This document shows positions 58,443 to 64,000 of a stretch of 64,000 bases of DNA, piece after piece. Within the stretch, counting starts at the first letter, position 1. Each line of letters begins with the position of its first letter. The position numbers and the translations under genes were made by a program. The stretch lies in the NCBI RefSeq assembly GCF_001890765.1, contig NZ_KV878783.1, forward strand, positions 910,098-974,097, given 5' to 3'. The notes beneath the pieces are model-generated. The model was not told the origin of the DNA. It was given only the letters and a program-made list of their open reading frames with translations, and searched no databases. Source of the stretch: Spirulina major PCC 6313. GTDB lineage: Bacteria > Cyanobacteriota > Cyanobacteriia > Cyanobacteriales > Spirulinaceae.

Positions 58443-58473
58443 TTGCGCTCCGATGGGTTGAATTGTTTATGAT
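58443..58473 (+). promoter_or_regulatory. Promoter of the probable 6S RNA
   Basis: TTGCGC (58443-58448) and TATGAT (58468-58473) are spaced by 19 bp. This predicts a transcription start near 58480, at the 5' end of the structured RNA. Confidence 0.5.
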
Positions 58474-58479
58474 GGGAGG

Positions 58480-58670
58480 GCGTTTGCTACTGCGTTGGTG
58501 ACTGCCAATATCGTTTATTTGATCTATGCTTGCACTACTTGGGAGTCTATGCGCTCGCGTTGCAGTAAACCGGGCTTGTACCCGGAAACTTAAAAGACGC
58601 TGAGCTTCGACACCCACCTGGAATTTTCCAGGTCAAAAGCTGAGGTAAAACGGCGCAGCGGTGAATGACT
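58480..58670 (+). ncRNA. ssaA: Probable 6S RNA
   Basis: A structured, non-coding segment of about 185 nt. The apical hairpin ACCGGGCTTGTACCCGG, then CTTAAAAGACGC, CGACACCCACCTGG and a second hairpin CCTGGAATTTTCCAGG follow the order of the 3' half of E. coli 6S RNA (apical hairpin, CTTAAAAC, CGACACATTCACC, hairpin). CTGCGT (58490) and GCGCAG (58653) can close the long stem. With a good promoter and a terminator at either side, 6S RNA, which traps RNA polymerase, is the best explanation. I could not fold it by computation. Confidence 0.6.
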
Positions 58671-58680
58671 TGATGTGAGA

Positions 58681-58705
58681 AGTCCCTGTAATAGGGACTT
58701 TTTCA
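58681..58705 (+). terminator. Rho-independent terminator after the 6S RNA
   Basis: AGTCCCTGTAATAGGGACT folds into a 7-bp stem followed by TTTTT. It faces rightward and ends the probable 6S RNA transcript. Confidence 0.7.
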
Positions 58706-59052
58706 CGTTCTGAGGGTAGATCGGAGTGGCATCAAGCATGAGGGTAAAGCTGAGGAGAGGGTGACATAATTAGACCTGTTGCGCAGACTTGATTATGTCC
58801 TCTGGTTTGGTGCCATGGAGTCAGTGGTCGGCTGTGTGGACTCATGACTTGAAGGTGGGGCGATCGCCTTGGTTTTCCGTCGCATCAATGCTCACGATGA
58901 CGGAAAACATGGATTGCTATTTATGCGGTACAGATGCAGGGGGCTTAAGCCCCTTGTTCATGGGTTTAAATCTTCTGATGTGTATCTCATCTCAGCAGAA
59001 ATCGCTATATAATTTCGATGTAAACAGCTCATATGAAGAGGATATTTTAATT
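58706..59052. other. Intergenic region
   Basis: About 350 bp without a convincing gene. An open frame from 58789 runs in frame into the next gene, but its first 88 codons are not gene-like. A GGGGCTTAAGCCCC dyad near 58940 could be a weak terminator. Confidence 0.5.
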
Positions 59053-59481
59053 ATGGATAATCTCCTTGAGGTAATCTTTGAATCCACAGGAAGTAAGTCA
59101 TCTCCACCTGTAGAAATTCAGACAGTGTACCTAGCCGCCGATGCGATTAGAAAAGAGGGAATCTTTGATGGCAACACTTGTAGTGTACCTGTTCTATTTA
59201 AGGCTAATCTCAATTCAGCACGGATGACTTTGATCTTAGCAGAACCGTTATCCTATACTCCCAAAGATGGTGATGTTCAAACGTATTGGGAGCCGGATGG
59301 GGGAGGTTCGCTACAGTATGAAGCAACTAATGTTCAGGCATCAGGGAATCAACTGTCTTTTGATTTGCCATTAGGTGAACTACCGACTCACAGTTTTGTT
59401 ATTGCAGTTTTGATCTATATTGATCCAAATTCTAGTGATGATTTTGGTGTGAAGATTGAGGCAAACATTACCCGCTCCTGA
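59053..59481 (+). CDS. Small hypothetical protein
   Basis: A 142-residue acidic protein starting MDNLLEVIFESTGSKSS. I recognise no family. It looks beta-rich (VPVLFKANLNSARMTLILAE, QLSFDLPLGELPTHSFVIAV) and ends with VKIEANITRS, and could be a small jelly-roll or Ig-like domain. No signal peptide or catalytic motif is visible. The ATG at 59053 follows a purine-rich GAAGAGGA at suitable distance and was preferred to upstream in-frame starts. It stands alone between the 6S RNA and the convergent SLH gene. Confidence 0.55.
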   Translation: MDNLLEVIFESTGSKSSPPVEIQTVYLAADAIRKEGIFDGNTCSVPVLFKANLNSARMTLILAEPLSYTPKDGDVQTYWEPDGGGSLQYEATNVQASGNQLSFDLPLGELPTHSFVIAVLIYIDPNSSDDFGVKIEANITRS

Positions 59482-59800
59482 TGGACTGACAAAAGGGTGA
59501 ATCCCAGTTATGCAATCCCTCACACAAGTCACCACTTCTGCCAGGCGTTGTTGCTGCACCCACTCAATTAGGGCTTCATTCTCTATGGAAATACGCACTA
59601 CATACCGAGTCGTGGAGACTCACTGCCTTATCGTCTCGCCACTCACAGGCTCCTGGCTCTGGGGTTCTTAACCTCACCTTTCCCCATCCACCCTTAATCC
59701 ATCTGCCGGCTTCTCCCTTTCGGGTGAGGGTATCTCGCTGCGTTGCACTAACTGGTGTTTATGGTAGGCGATCGCTCCCCTAAGTGTGAGGGTTGAGGGG
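59482..59800. other. Intergenic region between convergent genes
   Basis: About 320 bp between convergent genes. There is no coding signal I trust. Near 59715 a CCCTTTCGGGTGAGGG dyad could serve as a terminator. Confidence 0.4.
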
Positions 59801-61876
59801 TTAGGGGATGATGTGGGGGGAGGGGATGGCGGCCATGGTTCCTTGGTGGATGAGGCCTTGGTAGAGCATGACGGCGGTTTCGGCGCGGGTGGCATCTTGT
59901 TTGGGGGCGAGGGTTTGGGTGTGGGGGTCACGGACGATGAGGCGGGCGGCGGTGGCACTGGCGACGGCGGCGCGGGCGTAGGTGGGGATGTCGGCGGTGT
60001 CGGGGTAGCGATCGCACTCCGTTTCCTCCACCGTTGGCAACCGTAAGCCGCTGGCGAGGGAGACGATCACATGGATGCGGTGGAGGCGTTGGTCGGGGTG
60101 AAATGTGCCGTCGGGGAAGCCGGTGAGAAACCCGGCGCGATAGGCTTGCTGGATGGCGGCATGGCCCCAAAAGTCATCGGGGACATCGAGAAATTGGGTG
60201 ACGGGGCGGATCGGGGTGGGGTTGAAGAGTTTGACGAGGAGGGCGGCGTATTGGGCGCGGTTGATCGGGGCATCGGGGCGAAAACTGCCGTCGCTGAAGC
60301 CGCTGATCAGTTCCAAGCTGGTGAGGCGACGGAGGAAGGGTTCGGCCCAATGGCCAGTGATGTCGATGAAGGTGGGGAGATAGGGGTCTGGATCAACGAG
60401 GTAGGAGGAGAAGAGGGGCGGGGCTTGGCCGATGGTGACGAGGGATTGATAGAGAAAGGCGGCGATTTCGGCGCGGTTGATTTCGCGCATCGGGTGGAGT
60501 TCGCGGGGGTCGGGATGGGTGGCGATCAGGCGTTTTTCGGTGGCGATCGCCACTGCTGCCGTGGCATAGCTGGGGATGAGGGCGCGATCGCGATAGGCCA
60601 TTAAGCTATCTAAATTCGCCCCGGCTAATCCCAAACCATTCACCAACGACACGATCGCCTGCACCCGCGTCAAATTCTGTTGCGGTCGAAACGTGCCATC
60701 TTCATAGCCAGCGATAAAACCCATCTGGGCGGCTTTAGCGATCGCCTCTGCCCCCCAAAAACTCTCTTCCACATCCCGAAAACTGCGCCGCGTTCCCAAC
60801 TGACGGGGCAGATCAAAGGATTTCGCAATCAAGGCGGCATATTCAGCGCGGGTTAATGCCCCATCGGGCCGAAACGTGCCATCGGGAAAGCCCCGCAACA
60901 GGTCTTTGCGGATTAAGGCTTCAATGAAGGGGGCGGCCCAATGGTCGGCAATATCCCGAAACAGGGACGGGCCTAAGCTGCCCTGTTGGACTTGGATCGG
61001 GGGTAAGTCGGCGGGGCCTTGGATGCGATCGCGCTCCACCTGATTACCGGATAACACCAAAGCTTGATCCGTGTCGTTCTGCACATCGGCCCGGCCATTG
61101 TTGCGGAAGATGTTGCGGGCGGGGTCTTGGGGATGTCCTAAATCCGGGCGGGCTAATTCCTTCACCATCAGCCCAACGGTGGTATTGTCTTCGATGCGAT
61201 TGCGGCGCAACACCGGTTGCACCCGATGGGAAAGATACACCCCCACTTGATTTTTGGTGCAGGTGTTGTCTGCGACTAGGGGCGCACTGTCATCGCTGAG
61301 GGTGATGCCGTAGCCGGTGGCGTGGCAACGGTTGCGGGTTAGTTCGCCCTTGGCGTTGCGGCGGAGAAAAATTCCGGCCGAGCCGTTGTTGAGGATGTAG
61401 TTGTCTTGAATTTTCGGTTTGCTCGTGCCGGTGACGGCAACTCCGGCAAGACGGCAACGGGTGATGGTGGTGTTGGTGATGATTGGGGCGCTGGATTCGA
61501 TCCAAATGCCGATGCCTTTGGGGTTGGGGTTGCTGACGGTGATGCCCCGGAGTTGCGCGGGGGGGGAGGGGCGATCGCTGAATAAAATCGTGATGTTTTG
61601 CTGGCGGAAGGTGGGGCTGTCGTAGAGGTTGCCGCCTTGGATTTCGATGTTTTCGCCGTGGTTGCGCTCTTGGCCGACGACGATCACCCCGGCGGGGATG
61701 GCGATGGGGAAGGATTCGCCGCTGGCGGGGCTGTAGAGACCGGGCAAGAGGGTGACAATATCATTGTGCTGGGTTTGCCGCAGGCTGTAGGTGAGGGTGC
61801 GAAAGGGATGGGTGCGATCGCCTTTGTTGCGATCGCTGCCGTGAACCGGATCAACATAAAACGTAGTCATGGGCAT
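59801..61876 (-). CDS. DUF1565 beta-helix protein with SLH domains
   Basis: A 691-residue protein. Residues 1-290 form a DUF1565/right-handed beta-helix part (FYVDPVHGSDRNKGDRTHPF, then repeated INN/ITN turns). Two triplets of S-layer-homology units follow: FRDIADHWAAPFIEALIRK and LLRGFPDGTFRPD, then DVEESFWGAEAIAKAAQMGF, a third weaker unit, and the set again from FIDITGHWAEPFL. SLH domains bind cell-wall polymers. Oddly, no signal peptide precedes the first beta strand. The ATG at 61870 is an alternative start. Confidence 0.85.
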   Translation of the reverse strand: MPMTTFYVDPVHGSDRNKGDRTHPFRTLTYSLRQTQHNDIVTLLPGLYSPASGESFPIAIPAGVIVVGQERNHGENIEIQGGNLYDSPTFRQQNITILFSDRPSPPAQLRGITVSNPNPKGIGIWIESSAPIITNTTITRCRLAGVAVTGTSKPKIQDNYILNNGSAGIFLRRNAKGELTRNRCHATGYGITLSDDSAPLVADNTCTKNQVGVYLSHRVQPVLRRNRIEDNTTVGLMVKELARPDLGHPQDPARNIFRNNGRADVQNDTDQALVLSGNQVERDRIQGPADLPPIQVQQGSLGPSLFRDIADHWAAPFIEALIRKDLLRGFPDGTFRPDGALTRAEYAALIAKSFDLPRQLGTRRSFRDVEESFWGAEAIAKAAQMGFIAGYEDGTFRPQQNLTRVQAIVSLVNGLGLAGANLDSLMAYRDRALIPSYATAAVAIATEKRLIATHPDPRELHPMREINRAEIAAFLYQSLVTIGQAPPLFSSYLVDPDPYLPTFIDITGHWAEPFLRRLTSLELISGFSDGSFRPDAPINRAQYAALLVKLFNPTPIRPVTQFLDVPDDFWGHAAIQQAYRAGFLTGFPDGTFHPDQRLHRIHVIVSLASGLRLPTVEETECDRYPDTADIPTYARAAVASATAARLIVRDPHTQTLAPKQDATRAETAVMLYQGLIHQGTMAAIPSPHIIP

Positions 61877-62261
61877 TCTTCAGCACAACATCACAAGACA
61901 CAGTATCCCCTAGGATGTCGCCCCCATCGCAAATCAAACCTAAGAAAATACCGTTCAGGAACGGCCAAAGGGACAGGGTATTTTCGGGCTTTGACGCTCA
62001 TCCAGCTAACACTGCTTGGATAACTGGAGATTCCCCATTCACAGACACGTAGGAGTGAAAAAATGGGGCGATCGCCTCGAAAATCCCTCCGATTCCTAGG
62101 ATTAGACCGCTGCAACTCCAACCCTCGAACTAAATTTTCCAATGTAGCGTCCTAGACGCACAAATGACCCTAAAAATTGTTATCGTAACCGTCAGTCACT
62201 AAGATTAAGCTGTGCTGCTGCGTGCGCGTCCTGTTTACGAACTCTCAAGCTAAGATTATCA
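61877..62261. other. Intergenic region between divergent SLH and TolC genes
   Basis: A 385-bp gap between divergent starts. It should hold promoters for both genes. It includes a HIP1 site (GCGATCGCC near 62070) but no dyad or RNA structure that I can name. Confidence 0.4.
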
Positions 62262-64000
62262 ATGCTCAAGTTTCGTCCTCTCGTTGTTGTTAGTGCCGGG
62301 GCTGTTATTGCACTGGGCTATGGTTTACCGGCTTCGGCTCAAGCGGTCTTTCCGTTTCGGTCGTCAGCATCTGCTCCGAATCCCGATGCTGCCATAGTTC
62401 CGCCTGCCGTAGAGGTTGATACTGCTCCGGACTCGCCCTTGTCTTCGACCCCAGATGAACCGAATATAGACAAACTCGCGAAAGCACCGAGTCCGGTGTT
62501 ACCGGATGACGAAAGGCGCGATCGCATCACGTCCCCCACCCCGGACATGACCCCACTGCCGTCACAGTTGGCCACAAGCTGGCAGGCTGATGATACCGCT
62601 TGGGGCGATTCTGTGGTGGTTCGCAAACAGAATAAGCCGGGCGATCTCGACGCGATCGCCCTCACGCCCCCCGCAGAACCAGAGTCATCAGTGCTCATCC
62701 CCCGCCGCGCCATGAGTGAGATCGGGATTGCGATCGCTGATCCCCTCCGAGCAGCGGATAATGGGGCGATCGCCCCAATCACGACACCAGACGCGATCGC
62801 CCCCACCCAAACCCCGGATGATCTCGCCCTGTCCACCGCTACCCCCATCGCCCAGAGCGATCCCACCATTGACCCTGCCGATGATCCGGCCGAAGCGGTT
62901 CCCCCCAGCGATACATTTGAGTTCCCCCCCCCAGAAGCTCCTTTCGACGAGGACGCTCCCTTCGGGACAACGGACGACATTCTTCTTGAGCCAGCCGAAG
63001 ATCCGGCTGAAGCCCCGGCTGTGGCCCCCGAACCCGTGCAGACCCTCCCCGATCCGGGCGCATCCGCCCAATTGATCGGCCCTGACAATCTTCAGGCTGT
63101 CTCGACCCCTGACTACCTCAACCCCAGCCAAAACCCGCTCCTCTTTCCCACCGAAGCCGATGAAGTCACCATCGACATCACCCAGCCGATTACGCTTCAG
63201 GAAGCGATCGCCCTCGCCCGACGCAACAACACCGACCTCCAAACCGCCCGCCTCAACCTCGATCGCGCCTACACCACCCTCGAAGAAGCCAAAGCCGGAC
63301 GCTTACCCACCGTTGACGGCAGCTTGAACCTCACCCGCACCAGTTCCGCATCCGGTGAACTGCAACGGGAAGCCGCCGGAGCCTTGAGCCAAGCCCTAGG
63401 CAATAACGACTCCACCAGCGACAGCCTCAACGCCGATGTAGAAGTCAACTACAACCTCTTCGACGGCGGCCGCACCACCGCCCTGATTCGCGAGGCCGAA
63501 CACCGCATTCGCATCAACCAACTCGAAGTCGAGCGACTCACCGAACAGATCCACCTCGACACCACCAACGCCTACTATCAACTCCAAGAGCGCGATCAAC
63601 GGGTTGGCATTGAAGAACAAGCCGTCGATCAAGCCCTGCAAACCCTCCGCGATGCTGAACTGTTGCAGCAAGCCGGATTAGGGACGCGCTTTGATGTAAT
63701 TCGCGCCCAGGTGGATTTAGCCAATAGTCAGCAGGCGCTCACCCAAGCTAACGCCGAGCAAAAGATCGCCCAACGGCAACTCGTTCAGGTGCTGGCCCTG
63801 GGTCAGCAGGTCAACGTCACCATTGCCGACGAAATCGACACCGTTCAACCCTGGGAACTGTCCCTCGAAGAAACCATCGTTTTGGCCTATCGCAATCGGG
63901 CTGAACTCGAACAACAACTGATTCAACGGGAAATCAACGAAGCCCAGCGCACCGTTGCCCTCGCGGCCGTGCGTCCCCAGGTGAGTCTGTTTGCCAACTA
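62262..64000 (+). CDS. TolC-family outer membrane efflux protein (5' part)
   Basis: An open frame from ATG 62262 to the right edge, at least 579 residues and unfinished. It has a signal peptide (VVVSAGAVIALGYGLPASAQA), then about 270 residues of proline- and acid-rich low-complexity linker. The outer-membrane efflux domain starts with ITLQEAIALARRNNTDLQTARLNLDRA; YYQLQERDQRV and the second helical repeat LSLEETIVLAYRNRAELEQQL follow. It would form the outer-membrane channel of type I secretion or RND export. The long linker is unusual for TolC and contains many HIP1-derived DAIA/RIA steps. Confidence 0.9.
   Translation, partial: MLKFRPLVVVSAGAVIALGYGLPASAQAVFPFRSSASAPNPDAAIVPPAVEVDTAPDSPLSSTPDEPNIDKLAKAPSPVLPDDERRDRITSPTPDMTPLPSQLATSWQADDTAWGDSVVVRKQNKPGDLDAIALTPPAEPESSVLIPRRAMSEIGIAIADPLRAADNGAIAPITTPDAIAPTQTPDDLALSTATPIAQSDPTIDPADDPAEAVPPSDTFEFPPPEAPFDEDAPFGTTDDILLEPAEDPAEAPAVAPEPVQTLPDPGASAQLIGPDNLQAVSTPDYLNPSQNPLLFPTEADEVTIDITQPITLQEAIALARRNNTDLQTARLNLDRAYTTLEEAKAGRLPTVDGSLNLTRTSSASGELQREAAGALSQALGNNDSTSDSLNADVEVNYNLFDGGRTTALIREAEHRIRINQLEVERLTEQIHLDTTNAYYQLQERDQRVGIEEQAVDQALQTLRDAELLQQAGLGTRFDVIRAQVDLANSQQALTQANAEQKIAQRQLVQVLALGQQVNVTIADEIDTVQPWELSLEETIVLAYRNRAELEQQLIQREINEAQRTVALAAVRPQVSLFAN

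Noticed and set aside
58789-59052. N-terminal extension of the small hypothetical gene
   Set aside because: The 88 upstream codons lack coding character and the ATG at 59053 has a plausible ribosome-binding site.

Overview
The window comes from a cyanobacterium. The octamer GCGATCGC (HIP1) is scattered through most genes. Several families are typical of cyanobacteria (DUF1822, TIGR03985, a type V-K CAST with a CvkR-type regulator), and SLH-domain and TolC-like envelope proteins are present. I cannot name the genus.

Region 1 (1-29352) is one composite CRISPR-Cas locus bracketed by two arrays that share a 37-nt repeat and a 208-bp leader but face in opposite directions. Array 1 (cut by the left edge, 23 repeats visible) is read leftward and array 2 (43 repeats) rightward. 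Between them, on the minus strand, are an adaptation module (cas4-cas1-cas2), cas6, a type I interference set (cas5, a DevR-family cas7, cas8), a SpoT/MESH1-like HD hydrolase and a WYL-type regulator (TIGR03985 family). On the plus strand are a stand-alone Csx3, a Csx3-P-loop fusion and a five-part type III-Dv-like effector (cas10, a cas7-5-11-like fusion, cas7-2x-like, csx19, cas7-insertion-like). A PD-(D/E)XK protein is embedded in that operon and a CARF-HEPN protein ends it. A Uma2-family gene and a Cas3 with a C-terminal HD domain follow. The type III genes are visibly more AT-rich than the type I genes and the Csx3 pair, as if a type III operon had been inserted into a type I locus.

Region 2 (29448-39235) is a cyanobacterial surface/CHAT module. 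A minus-strand operon encodes a sigma-70-like factor, a DUF1822 protein, a membrane-anchored CHAT-TPR protein and a secreted TPR protein. Divergent from it is a 1728-residue two-partner-secretion (filamentous haemagglutinin-like) protein that ends in a CHAT protease domain. A TnpB gene broken by frameshifts follows, between two similar hairpins.

Region 3 (41142-58228) is a complete 17.1-kb type V-K CRISPR-associated transposon. It has both ends with arrays of TnsB-like sites, a 6-bp flanking direct match (TGTGGG), tnsB-tnsC-tniQ, cas12k with a divergent MerR (CvkR-like) regulator, a tracrRNA, a four-repeat array and a delocalised homing guide. The guide matches the 3' end of the adjacent tRNA-Leu(UAA) at 15 of 17 positions, next to a GTT PAM, and the transposon tip lies 61 bp from that PAM. 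The cargo is a type I restriction-modification system (hsdM, hsdS, hsdR) with a YgjP-type metallopeptidase. A two-gene unit (unknown protein plus HEXXH peptidase) sits inside it on the other strand.

Region 4 (58272-64000) holds the intron-less tRNA-Leu(UAA), a probable 6S RNA with its own promoter and terminator, a small hypothetical gene, a DUF1565/SLH protein and the 5' part of a TolC-family outer-membrane efflux gene that leaves the window.

The most interesting threads are the fully resolved V-K homing event, a leader motif shared between the V-K array and the host type I/III arrays (which suggests spacer acquisition in trans), an operator-like 21-mer shared by the cas12k and tnsB promoters, and the unusual accessory set of the composite CRISPR locus (active-site-degenerate Csx3 fusion, alarmone-hydrolase-like HD protein).
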